Part shown: positions 1 to 7,445 of the stretch, piece by piece | Layout of the letters: every line of letters begins with the position of its first letter | Position numbering within the stretch: the first letter of the stretch is position 1 | Assembly (NCBI GenBank): GCA_003646305.1 | Contig: QNFJ01000106.1 | Location: 1 to 7,445, forward strand | Origin: Gammaproteobacteria bacterium | GTDB taxonomy: Bacteria > Pseudomonadota > Gammaproteobacteria > Methylococcales > UBA2780 | Direction: 5' to 3' | Length of the DNA: 7,445 nucleotides | Translations under genes and position numbers: made by a program | Notes under the pieces: model-generated | What the model was told of the DNA's origin: nothing | Database searches by the model: none | The model's input: only the letters and a program-made list of their open reading frames with translations

Positions 1-2
1 AT

Positions 3-2036
3 GCGGGCAAAACAACGACTACTGAAAGAATCCTGAAACTAACCGGAAAAATCCATAAAACCGGTGAAGTACATGATGGTGAAGCGACTACTGACTTCAT
101 GGAGCAGGAACAAGAGCGCGGCATTACGATTCAGTCGGCTGCGACAAGTTGTGAATGGGATGGTCATCGTATGAATATCATCGATACTCCAGGACACGTT
201 GACTTCACAATTGAAGTTTATCGTTCACTGAAAGTTCTTGATGGTGGCGTAGGTGTTTTCTGTGGATCAGGTGGTGTAGAGCCTCAGTCAGAAACAAACT
301 GGCGTTATGCGAATGAATCGGGCGTTGCGCGTGTCATTTTCGTTAACAAACTCGATCGTATCGGTGCTGATTTTTACCGCGTTGTTGATCAAGTTGAGAA
401 CGTTCTAGCCGCTAACCCACTGATCATGGTTCTACCTATCGGAACAGAAGATGACTTCACCGGTATCGTTGACCTGTTGACACGTAAAGCATGGGTCTGG
501 GATAACTCTGGTGATCCTTCAAAATACGAGCTACTCGACGTCCCTGCCGATATGGTTGATGACGTTGAAACTTACCGTGAAGCCCTCATTGAAATGGCGG
601 TTGAGCAAGATGAAGCGGCGATGGAAATGTACCTTGATGGCAAAGAGCCAGATATGGAAACCATCAAAAAATGTATCCGTAAAGGAACAATTGCGCTAGA
701 TTTCTTCCCAACATACTGTGGTTCTGCTTTCAAAAACAAAGGCATCCAGCCTGTTCTTAATGCGGTTATTGACTACCTTCCTTGCCCGACTGATGTTAAA
801 CCTCAACCAGAGGTTGATCTTGAAGGTAACGAAACAGGTGAATTTGCAATTGTTGACCCAGAAAAACCCCTTCGTGCCTTGGCATTCAAAATCATGGATG
901 ACCGTTTTGGCGCACTGACCTTTATCCGCATTTACTCAGGTAAACTAGAAAAAGGGACGTCCGTCCTTAACACTTTTACCGGAAAAACAGAGCGTATCGG
1001 CCGTATCGTCGAGATGCATGCTGACGAACGTATAGAGTTAGACTCTGCACAAGCGGGTGATATTGTTGCTGTTCTAGGTATGAAAAATGTTCGTACAGGT
1101 CACACACTATGTGATCCTAAGAATCCAGCGACACTTGAGCCAATGGTTTTCCCAGATCCCGTTATCTCAATTGCGGTTGCACCAAAAGATAAAGCGGCCT
1201 CTGAAAAAATGGGTATCGCAATCGGTAAAATGATTCAAGAAGATCCTTCTTTCCGTGTTGAAACTGATGAAGATAGTGGCGAAACTATCCTAAGAGGCAT
1301 GGGCGAGCTTCACCTTGATATCAAAATCGATATTCTGAAAAGAACACACGGTGTTGAAGTTGAAGTGGGTAAACCACAGGTTGCTTACCGTGAAACAATC
1401 ACGAAAGTGACTGAAGATAGCTACACACATAAGAAGCAGTCAGGTGGTTCGGGTCAGTTTGGTAAAATTGATTACATCATTGCACCCGGTGAGCCAGGTA
1501 CAGGTTTTGTATTTGAATCAAAAGTAACCGGTGGTAACGTTCCTCGCGAATTCTGGCCTGCTGTTGAAAAAGGTTTCAAAAATAGTCTTGATAATGGTGT
1601 TCTTGCGGGCTTCCCTTGTCTTGATCTTAAAGTCACGCTGACAGACGGTGCATTCCACGCCGTTGATTCATCTGCTGTTGCCTTTGAAATTGCTGCCAGA
1701 GCTGCTTTCCGTCAAACCATTCCAAAAGCGGGCCCTCAGCTTATTGAGCCGATCATGAAAGTTGACGTTTTCACACCAGAAGATCACGTCGGTGATGTGA
1801 TTGGTGATCTTAACCGTCGCCGTGGCATGATTAAAGCTCAAGAAGCGGGGCCAACCGCTGTTCGCATTAAAGCAGACGTTCCTCTGAGTGAAATGTTTGG
1901 TTACATTGGTGATCTTCGTACCATGACTTCAGGTCGTGGTCAGTTCTCAATGGAATTCTCTCACTACCTACCTTGCCCTAAGAATATTGCTGAGGTGGTT
2001 ATTAAAGAGACTCAGGAACGCAACAAGGCTAAGTAA
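3..2036 (+). CDS. fusA2: Elongation factor G paralogue (EF-G2 type), 5' truncated by window edge
   Basis: Translational GTPase of the EF-G family, which drives ribosomal translocation and, with RRF, ribosome recycling in the cytoplasm. The open frame runs in from the left edge: residue 1 visible is the Ala of the P-loop (AGKTTTT), so about 15-20 N-terminal residues are missing; 677 are present, matching a whole protein near 695. The ATG at 99 is internal. Seen in order (numbering from the first visible residue): switch I ending in ERGITI; DTPGHVDF at 61-68; NKLD at 115-118; GSA at 240-242; domain II from about 289; domain III with GMGELHLDI; domain IV with KKQSGGSGQFG and its tip His at 552 (GAFHAVDSS); domain V with GDVIGDLNRRRG. 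The wording CGSGGVEPQSETNW and NKLDR, rather than the housekeeping VGGVQPQSETVW and NKMDR, matches the second EF-G of vibrios as I recall it. No tuf gene follows, as it would in a str operon. Family certain; paralogue type and symbol likely. Confidence 0.95.
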   Translation, partial: AGKTTTTERILKLTGKIHKTGEVHDGEATTDFMEQEQERGITIQSAATSCEWDGHRMNIIDTPGHVDFTIEVYRSLKVLDGGVGVFCGSGGVEPQSETNWRYANESGVARVIFVNKLDRIGADFYRVVDQVENVLAANPLIMVLPIGTEDDFTGIVDLLTRKAWVWDNSGDPSKYELLDVPADMVDDVETYREALIEMAVEQDEAAMEMYLDGKEPDMETIKKCIRKGTIALDFFPTYCGSAFKNKGIQPVLNAVIDYLPCPTDVKPQPEVDLEGNETGEFAIVDPEKPLRALAFKIMDDRFGALTFIRIYSGKLEKGTSVLNTFTGKTERIGRIVEMHADERIELDSAQAGDIVAVLGMKNVRTGHTLCDPKNPATLEPMVFPDPVISIAVAPKDKAASEKMGIAIGKMIQEDPSFRVETDEDSGETILRGMGELHLDIKIDILKRTHGVEVEVGKPQVAYRETITKVTEDSYTHKKQSGGSGQFGKIDYIIAPGEPGTGFVFESKVTGGNVPREFWPAVEKGFKNSLDNGVLAGFPCLDLKVTLTDGAFHAVDSSAVAFEIAARAAFRQTIPKAGPQLIEPIMKVDVFTPEDHVGDVIGDLNRRRGMIKAQEAGPTAVRIKADVPLSEMFGYIGDLRTMTSGRGQFSMEFSHYLPCPKNIAEVVIKETQERNKAK

Positions 2037-2050
2037 GCAAGTAGTAGAAG

Positions 2051-2067
2051 AGGATTGTAACAATCCT
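2051..2067 (+). other. Small perfect hairpin after the EF-G gene
   Basis: A 7-base perfect inverted repeat (AGGATTG / CAATCCT) with a three-base TAA loop starts 14 bases after the EF-G stop codon and 14 bases before the terminator stem. It has no T-run of its own, so it is not a terminator by itself. It may help protect the mRNA 3' end or be chance. The symmetry is seen directly; any role is a guess. Confidence 0.4.
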
Positions 2068-2081
2068 TGCATTAAACTAAA

Positions 2082-2115
2082 GGGGGCGATTCATTTTAGA
2101 ATCGCCCCCTTTTTT
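2082..2115 (+). terminator. Intrinsic terminator between convergent EF-G and hemH genes
   Basis: An 11-base perfect stem (GGGGGCGATTC / GAATCGCCCCC) with a six-base ATTTTA loop is followed by six T at 2110-2115. A run of A before the stem lets pairing extend into the T tract. This is a textbook rho-independent terminator for the + strand EF-G gene. Read on the - strand, the same stem is followed by TTTAGTTTAA, a weaker T-rich tail, so it probably also ends transcription from hemH, whose stop codon lies only three bases beyond it. Confidence 0.93.
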
Positions 2116-2118
2116 GTA

Positions 2119-3098
2119 CTAGATGCGCTGGCAAATAATGCCTGTCAACGCTTCTATATGAGAGGTAGTGTCGTTAAGGGCTGGAATATAACGAAATTTC
2201 TTGCCACCAGCCTCTTTATATAGCGACCTGTACTCAGTCGCGATTTCATCGAGTGTTTCGAGACAATCTACAGCAAACCCCGGACAAACAACATCTACTG
2301 AACCGATACCATCAGAAGCAAGCTCTTTGAGCAGATCGCTACAGTAAGGCTTTAGCCACTCCTCCCTCCCAAAACGGGATTGAAACGCAATCCTCCACTC
2401 CGAGTCTTTCAGGTTAAGCCGTTTTACCAGCTGCTCTGTCGTTGCAACACACTGGTCAAAATAGGGATCACCCTGCCTTCGGCTACGATCTGGCAAACCA
2501 TGATAAGAAAAAACAAGCACCTCAGAAGAGCCATTCTCCTCTCGAAAAGTTTTTATCTGATCACAAAGTGAACCAAGATAACCTTCATCCAGATGATAAT
2601 CACTAATGAATGAAATTTCCGGAATATGGCGCCAATGTCTAAGGATACGGCTAATTTCATCAAAAACTGTAGCTGTGCTGGCTGCCGCGTGCTGAGGATA
2701 GAGAGGGAGAATAATAATCTTAGTTACTTCTTTTGAACGCAGACCATCTAACGCCGACTGCAAAGATGGATTGCCGTAGCGCATACCCAGCTCAACATCT
2801 GTAATTGCTGTTTTTTCAGCTAAACACGACTTTATTTTCTCCGTGATCGAAACAGAGCCCGTCAAAAGTGGAGAACCTTTTTCTGTCCAGACTCGTTTGT
2901 AAGCCTCAGCAGATTTTGAAGGCCTAAGCCTCAAAACAGCACCATGTAGAATCAACCACCACAGTGCTCGAGGGATTTCTACAACACGGGGATCCCACAG
3001 GAATTCAGCTAAATACTTTCGTAGGGCCTGCGGTGTAGGTGCGTCTGGCGTCCCGAGATTAACAATCAGCACACCTGTTTCAGGATTACCCAGACCTG

Positions 3099-3102
<4 letters not shown>
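2119..3102 (-). CDS. hemH: Ferrochelatase HemH
   Basis: Inserts ferrous iron into protoporphyrin IX to give protohaem, the last step of the protoporphyrin route of haem synthesis; a cytoplasmic, membrane-associated enzyme. The 327-residue product has the usual bacterial length and lacks the C-terminal extension of some homologues. Seen: N-terminal NLGTPD (15-20), FSYHGLP with the catalytic His at 201, QSRFGREEWLKPY (241-253), and CPGFAVDCLETLDEI (273-287) with the conserved Glu at 282. The start is a GTG at 3102 that overlaps the folE stop as GTGA. The motif NLGTPD then falls 14 residues in, as expected. No clear Shine-Dalgarno sequence precedes it, so translation is probably coupled to folE. 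It is the last gene of the - strand run and ends at the shared terminator. Confidence 0.97.
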
Positions 3103-3641
<539 letters not shown>

Positions 3642-3690
3642 GTTTTAGTTATTTTAATTGTCAAAAGTTTTATTTTACCTAGGGCACTAT

Positions 3691-4656
3691 TTATTTACCA
3701 ACCAAAGCAGCCGCAGTAGAGATAAGATCAACATCTGCTCCCTGTTTATTGGCATTTTCACTTAGGTAGCGCCGCCAGGCTCTCGCTCCCGGTTCACCAT
3801 GAAAAAGCCCCAAAATATGCCGCGTCATCGAATGCAAACGGACACCCTTTTTAAGCTGCAATGCGACATAGGGAAGAAATGACTCAACCACATCATGACG
3901 AGTCTGAGTGCGAAGCTTATCACCATAAAATTGATGGTCAACCTGACTGAGAACCCAGGGGTTATGATATGCCTCTCGTCCGACCATAACACCGTCAACC
4001 TTCTCAAGCTCCTGCGCCATTTTATCCAGACTATCAACACCCCCATTAATAACAATCTCAAGCTCCGGAAAATCAATCTTTACCTGATGAACTGTCTCAT
4101 AACAAAGCGGTGGGATTTCTCGATTCTCTTTTGGAGAAAGCCCACTCAGCCAGGCCTTACGGGCATGAATGATAAAAGTACGACAGCCTGCACGAGCGAT
4201 TGTCTCAATAAATTGCTGTAACGCTTCATAGGAATCATCATGATCAACGCCAATACGGGACTTGACGGTAACCGGAATTGAAACCGCATTTTGCATACGA
4301 TTCACACACTCCGCCACCAACTCTGGCTCACGCATCAAGCAGGCACCGAAACGACCATTTTGAACACGATCACTGGGACAACCTACATTAAGATTAACTT
4401 CGTTATAACCGTAGTCTTCAGCAATTTTTGTGCACTCAGTTAGGGCAGTAGGATTGCTGCCCCCTAACTGAAGCGCGAGCGGTGCCTCTTCAAGATTAAA
4501 CTGAAGATGCCGGTCACGCCCTCCATGCAAGATAGCCCCTGTTGTCACCATTTCGGTATAAAGCACCGTATGCTGACTGATCAGGCGCAAAAAATAACGA
4601 CAGTGGCGATCTGTCCAATCCAACATCGGTGCCACTGAAATCTTTCTATCAATCAA
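3691..4656 (-). CDS. dusA: tRNA-dihydrouridine synthase DusA
   Basis: FMN enzyme that reduces uridines in the D-loop of tRNA (positions 20/20a) to dihydrouridine with NADPH. Seen: VAPMLDWTDRHCRYF near the N-terminus, LQLGGSNP, NLNVGCPSDRVQNGRFGACL with the catalytic Cys, VKSRIGVD, HARKAWLSGLSPKENREIPP, INGG, and GVMVGREAYHNPW. The close identity of these blocks to E. coli DusA separates it from DusB and DusC. No in-frame ATG precedes the conserved core. I chose the TTG at 4656 because GGAG (4664-4667) lies seven bases before it, giving 321 residues. The next TTG upstream, at 4671, adds five residues (326) and has only a weak GGA. An in-frame stop lies a little further upstream. It sits between the phzF-like gene and folE in a same-strand run. 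Confidence 0.96.
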   Translation of the reverse strand: MIDRKISVAPMLDWTDRHCRYFLRLISQHTVLYTEMVTTGAILHGGRDRHLQFNLEEAPLALQLGGSNPTALTECTKIAEDYGYNEVNLNVGCPSDRVQNGRFGACLMREPELVAECVNRMQNAVSIPVTVKSRIGVDHDDSYEALQQFIETIARAGCRTFIIHARKAWLSGLSPKENREIPPLCYETVHQVKIDFPELEIVINGGVDSLDKMAQELEKVDGVMVGREAYHNPWVLSQVDHQFYGDKLRTQTRHDVVESFLPYVALQLKKGVRLHSMTRHILGLFHGEPGARAWRRYLSENANKQGADVDLISTAAALVGK

Positions 4657-4663
4657 ACGTAAA

Positions 4664-4667
4664 CTCC
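4664..4667 (-). promoter_or_regulatory. Shine-Dalgarno GGAG deciding the dusA start
   Basis: GGAG on the - strand ends seven bases before a TTG at 4656. It favours that codon over the TTG at 4671, inside whose frame this GGAG would otherwise lie as coding sequence. Both choices keep the full conserved core of DusA. Confidence 0.55.
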
Positions 4668-4712
4668 ACAATCTATTTCCAGCTATTTTACCGGCATGTG
4701 GGGTTTATGAGG

Positions 4713-5630
4713 TTAACTACCGGTGTTTATTTTACCCTCCGCAACCATCACCGCTTCACCACCAACCCGTATGGTCACTTTATTCTGCCCTTTATTATCC
4801 ATCTCAAGGTTTAAAACACTACGGCGTGTCTCTTCTGTTCCTCGATCAATCGCAAAGGTGTAGGTTCCTTTTAAAATATGCTCATGAGAGCAGAGGTAAG
4901 CGGCAAAGGCCAACAGCGAACCACCCACTGGAGGATCTTCTTTTACGCCGATTCTTGGCCCAACTATTCTTAGATGGAACTCAACATCTTGCTGATCAGG
5001 ATTACGCGAAAATAGTAGAATTTCTTGTGCTGCTGTCTGAGGGGCAGCCGATTGGCTCCATGCAGAGTAGTCAAATTTAGCTCTACGCACCGCATCATAA
5101 TATTTGATGGGAACAATCAGAAAAGGGGTTCCACAAGAGACCAGTCGTGTTCTAAAGAGCTGATTATCAATGGTTCTCACATCAAGAGACAGAATATCAG
5201 ACAACTCTCCCTCTGTTGGCGTGAAGCGGTCAACAATTGGTAATGCTTCTGTCGAGAACTGCACCAAACTTGGCTTACCCTCTTTTTGGCTGACGTTGGT
5301 CTTAAGCAAGCCAGATTTAAGCTCTAAAACAATCGCTGTATGCTCTTCATTAAGCTCAATATCTCCACGTGAAGCGAGCACAAAACCGGTCGCCACAACC
5401 GCCTGCCCGGCAAAATCAATTTCTGCTTGCGGGGTAAAAATGCGTATTTTACGTACAGCCTCTTTTTCCGTTGCCGGAAGGATAAAGACACTTTGAGAGA
5501 GGTTCATCTCTTTCGCAAGCTGCTGCATTTGTACATCACTCAGATCATCCGCTTCAGGAAAGACCGCAATCTGTGCACCGTTAAATGCTGTATTGGTAAA
5601 GGTATCGACAATATGAAAAATCTGTTCCAC
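4713..5630 (-). CDS. PhzF-family isomerase/epimerase-like protein with altered active site
   Basis: The 305-residue product has the two-lobed PhzF fold signature: an N-terminal DTFTNTAFNGAQIAVF (9-24), then EMNLSQSVFIL (41-51), RIFTPQAEIDFAGQAV (63-78), and in the second half GVKEDPPVGGSL (228-239). Family members include PhzF, which isomerises trans-2,3-dihydro-3-hydroxyanthranilate in phenazine synthesis, and many of unknown substrate such as YddE. Two PhzF active-site positions differ here: the catalytic Glu of NLSES (Glu45 in Pseudomonas PhzF) is Gln46, and the His of FAGHP (His74) is Gln76. The Asp of the EDxxTG motif remains (Asp232), though the motif reads EDPPVGGS. No phenazine genes are nearby, so a phenazine role is unlikely. 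The start is a GTG with AAGAAGGAG six bases before it. The gene follows nirD by 62 bases with no terminator between. Family confident; function unknown. Confidence 0.88.
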   Translation of the reverse strand: MEQIFHIVDTFTNTAFNGAQIAVFPEADDLSDVQMQQLAKEMNLSQSVFILPATEKEAVRKIRIFTPQAEIDFAGQAVVATGFVLASRGDIELNEEHTAIVLELKSGLLKTNVSQKEGKPSLVQFSTEALPIVDRFTPTEGELSDILSLDVRTIDNQLFRTRLVSCGTPFLIVPIKYYDAVRRAKFDYSAWSQSAAPQTAAQEILLFSRNPDQQDVEFHLRIVGPRIGVKEDPPVGGSLLAFAAYLCSHEHILKGTYTFAIDRGTEETRRSVLNLEMDNKGQNKVTIRVGGEAVMVAEGKINTGS

Positions 5631-5636
5631 TTTTTG

Positions 5637-5645
5637 CTCCTTCTT
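5637..5645 (-). promoter_or_regulatory. Strong Shine-Dalgarno before the phzF-like GTG start
   Basis: AAGAAGGAG on the - strand ends six bases before GTG at 5630. It fixes a non-ATG start for the PhzF-family gene and suggests good translation. Confidence 0.8.
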
Positions 5646-5691
5646 CTGGCCAGCCGCTCTAAATAATGGCTGACTTCTTTTATTTATCAGG

Positions 5692-6042
5692 TTATAGGGC
5701 TAACTGCACTTTTTGCGCGTCAATACGCACTGCATAGGCTCCAATTTTAACCGCTTCATCCTCAAGGCATTGCCCTGTTTCGAGGTTAAAGTGCTGTTTA
5801 TATAAAGGAGAGGCCACCACAGGCTCTCCTTTTAAGTCACCAATCAAACCTCTTGAAAGCACATTGGCCTCTCCAAACGGATCAAAGTTATCAATGGCAT
5901 AAACCTTATCAGCCTTTGGCATATAAAAGATCGCAATTTGCCGCCCTTCAACCAAGGCGCACACGCCTGAGTTTGGCTGTAAAGCGTCAAGTGAACAGAT
6001 ATCAACCCACTCTGCTGACTCATTTTTCATCTCTGCACTCAT
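5692..6042 (-). CDS. nirD: Nitrite reductase (NADH) small subunit NirD
   Basis: Small subunit of the cytoplasmic NADH-dependent assimilatory-type nitrite reductase, which works with NirB to reduce nitrite to ammonium. The 116-residue protein has a Rieske-like fold pattern: WVDICSLDAL at the start, IAIFYMPKADKVYAIDNFDPFG in the middle and VVASPLYKQHFNLETGQCLED later. The Cys-X-His and Cys-X-X-His ligand pairs of true Rieske proteins are absent (DNFDPFG and SPLYKQHF take their place), which is normal for NirD, so no 2Fe-2S cluster is expected. The ATG is preceded by AAGGGGG six bases upstream, a purine-rich ribosome site that overlaps the nirB stop. The 11-base gap to nirB indicates co-transcription. 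Confidence 0.96.
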   Translation of the reverse strand: MSAEMKNESAEWVDICSLDALQPNSGVCALVEGRQIAIFYMPKADKVYAIDNFDPFGEANVLSRGLIGDLKGEPVVASPLYKQHFNLETGQCLEDEAVKIGAYAVRIDAQKVQLAL

Positions 6043-6048
6043 TTTATT

Positions 6049-6055
6049 CCCCCTT
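6049..6055 (-). promoter_or_regulatory. Ribosome binding site of nirD overlapping the nirB stop
   Basis: AAGGGGG on the - strand lies six bases before the nirD ATG, and its AA is part of the nirB TAA stop. It is G-richer than the usual AGGAGG. The overlap would let ribosomes ending on nirB restart on nirD. Confidence 0.6.
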
Positions 6056-7445
6056 ATTCAGCCAAAGCGGCTTCAGTTTCTGATGCCGCCGGTCTAATCT
6101 GTCCACGCTCTTTAATAAAGACGATATTCTCATCCGCTGCATCACTGTTAATAAAGGTGCTGAACCGTTTAAGTCTTGATTCATCTTCAAGGGTTGTTTT
6201 CCATTCACATTGGTAAGTCGCAACCACTTGATCCATCTGTGCTTCAAGTTCGGCAGCCAGTCCTAGCTTGTCAGCAATGACAACGGACTTCAGATAATCA
6301 AGTCCCCCTTCCATATTTTCCATCCAGACCGATGTGCGCTGTAGACGATCGGCAGTACGGGTGTAAAAGGTCAAGACACGGTCGATATATTTGATCAGCG
6401 TCTCTTTGTCCAAATCAGTCGCGAACAGATCAGCATGACGTGGTTTCATGCCTCCATTACCGCAAACATAGAGGTTCCAACCTTTTTCAGTGGCAATGAC
6501 ACCAATATCTTTACTCTGTGCTTCCGCACACTCTCGGGTACAGCCTGAAACCGCAAATTTGATTTTATGGGGTGAACGCAGTCCTTTGTAACGGTTCTCA
6601 AGTTCAATCGAGAGGCCAATACTGTCATCAACGCCATAACGACACCAGGTGCTACCGACACAAGATTTGACGGTTCTGAGTGATTTTCCGTAAGCATGTC
6701 CCGTTTCAAAGCCCGCATCGACCAACTCGCGCCAGATAAGCGGCAACTGATCAACTGTTGCACCAAACAGATCGACACGCTGGCCACCAGTGATCTTGGT
6801 GTAGAGGTTATATTTCTTCGCAACTTCGCCTAAAACAATCAGCATTTCAGGTGAAATTTCACCACCTGGGATGCGCGGCACAACTGAGTAAGTGCCGTTT
6901 TTCTGCATGTTGGCAAGATAAGTATCATTGGTGTCTTGCAGTCCAAGATGCTCGTCTTTCAGAACATACTCATTCCAGCAAGTTGCCAAAATAGAGCCAA
7001 TTGCCGGCTTACAGATTTCACAACCCATCCCTTTACCGTGCTTAGTCAGCATCTCATCAAATGACTTAATCTCTTCAACTCGAATTAAGTTGTAAAGGTC
7101 CTGGCGAGTGTGCGGAAAATGCTCGCAAATATCGGTATTAACTTCGATCCCTGATTTTTCCAGTTCACAATCCAAAACGGATTTGAGCAGTGCAGCACAA
7201 CCACCACAACCGGTTGCCGCTTTTGTCTCCGATTTAAGCGAGCCCATATCGGTACAGCCCGCTTCAACCGCCTTACAGATATCGCCCTTTGTCACATCGT
7301 GGCAAGAACAGATTTGTGCCGACTCTGGCAACGCATCGGGCCCTAGACCAACCGACTCATCCGAACGATTTGGCAAAATCAAAGCATCAGGGTGCTCAGG
7401 TAGCTCGATTCCATTCAGGCAATATTGCAGCAATGTACCGTACCC
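6054..7445 (-). CDS. nirB: Nitrite reductase (NADH) large subunit NirB, C-terminal part (5' end outside window)
   Basis: Siroheme- and flavin-containing large subunit of NADH nitrite reductase, reducing nitrite to ammonium in the cytoplasm. The frame is open to the right edge; 463 codons are visible and, by comparison with E. coli NirB (about 850 residues), roughly 380 N-terminal residues, the FAD/NADH-binding part, are missing. The TTG at 7433 is an internal Leu, not a start. Numbering from the first visible residue: a BFD-like 2Fe-2S domain with CxC at 46/48 and CxxC at 80/83; a further CEIC at 142-145; the nitrite/sulfite reductase ferredoxin-like half with ITGGQRVDLFGA; and the siroheme/4Fe-4S half with Cys262, 268, 302 and 306 (CVGSTWC and CTREC), then CGNGGMKPRHADL. 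All cluster ligands are intact. The stop lies 11 bases before nirD. Any promoter, for instance one under Fnr or NarL control, would be off the right edge. Confidence 0.98.
   Translation of the reverse strand, partial: GYGTLLQYCLNGIELPEHPDALILPNRSDESVGLGPDALPESAQICSCHDVTKGDICKAVEAGCTDMGSLKSETKAATGCGGCAALLKSVLDCELEKSGIEVNTDICEHFPHTRQDLYNLIRVEEIKSFDEMLTKHGKGMGCEICKPAIGSILATCWNEYVLKDEHLGLQDTNDTYLANMQKNGTYSVVPRIPGGEISPEMLIVLGEVAKKYNLYTKITGGQRVDLFGATVDQLPLIWRELVDAGFETGHAYGKSLRTVKSCVGSTWCRYGVDDSIGLSIELENRYKGLRSPHKIKFAVSGCTRECAEAQSKDIGVIATEKGWNLYVCGNGGMKPRHADLFATDLDKETLIKYIDRVLTFYTRTADRLQRTSVWMENMEGGLDYLKSVVIADKLGLAAELEAQMDQVVATYQCEWKTTLEDESRLKRFSTFINSDAADENIVFIKERGQIRPAASETEAALAE

Noticed and set aside
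1936..2223. 95-codon + strand open frame running from the EF-G end through the terminator into hemH
   Set aside because: It crosses a strong intrinsic terminator and overlaps two real genes in other frames.
3659..3664. Consensus -35 box TTGACA on the - strand before folE
   Set aside because: No acceptable -10 hexamer lies 16-18 bases downstream: those positions fall on the folE start codon itself. A chance match in A/T-rich sequence.
3895..4221. 108-codon + strand open frame opposite dusA
   Set aside because: Antisense to highly conserved DusA blocks, with no recognisable protein features.
3671..4736. Nine-base word TATTTTACC seen at 3671-3679, 4684-4692 and 4728-4736
   Set aside because: Short, A/T-rich, one copy lies inside the phzF coding end, and spacing is irregular. 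Not enough to call a repeat family or regulatory site.
5170..5496. 108-codon + strand open frame opposite the phzF-like gene
   Set aside because: It lies wholly antisense to a well-supported gene, resembles no family I know and is explained by the frame opposite to coding sequence.
5645..5680. Inverted repeat CAGCC / GGCTG between nirD and the phzF-like gene
   Set aside because: Only five base pairs with a 12-base loop and no T-run after it, so not a terminator. Its 3' arm runs up to the phzF ribosome site.
5692..6042. NirD lacking Rieske cluster ligands as a possible defect
   Set aside because: NirD proteins normally lack these cysteines and histidines; this is the family state, not a loss.
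6446..6823. 125-codon - strand open frame inside nirB
   Set aside because: Another frame of the siroheme-binding part of nirB; the nirB frame carries all the conserved motifs.

Overview
The window holds seven protein-coding genes and no visible RNA gene, CRISPR array, insertion sequence or phage gene. Every protein resembles a gammaproteobacterial family, and base composition looks moderate and even throughout. The truncated EF-G resembles the second EF-G paralogue of vibrios and relatives, and DusA, NirB and NirD are close in type to their E. coli counterparts. A free-living, probably marine, gammaproteobacterium able to assimilate or dissimilate nitrite fits best. Genus cannot be read from the sequence.

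Layout. (1) The left quarter (3-2036, + strand) is an EF-G paralogue whose first 15-20 codons lie outside the window. It ends in a strong intrinsic terminator (2082-2115). (2) The rest lies on the - strand and converges on that terminator. In transcription order it is nirB (5' part off the right edge), nirD, a PhzF-like isomerase homologue, dusA, folE and hemH. Gaps are short: 11, 62, 56, 49 and -4 bases. No convincing internal terminator or promoter is visible, so these genes could be transcribed as one unit, though the functions are mixed.

How the genes work together. NirB and NirD form the cytoplasmic NADH-dependent siroheme nitrite reductase that makes ammonium. FolE makes dihydroneopterin triphosphate for folate, and HemH inserts iron to finish haem. 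folE and hemH share a GTGA stop/start overlap, so their translation is probably coupled. DusA makes dihydrouridine in the tRNA D-loop. The PhzF-like protein has no assignable substrate and has lost two residues used in PhzF catalysis.

I looked for an undescribed system and did not find one. The points most worth a second look are the altered active site of the PhzF homologue beside nirBD, the isolated second EF-G, the folE start without a Shine-Dalgarno sequence, and the non-ATG starts of hemH, dusA and phzF.
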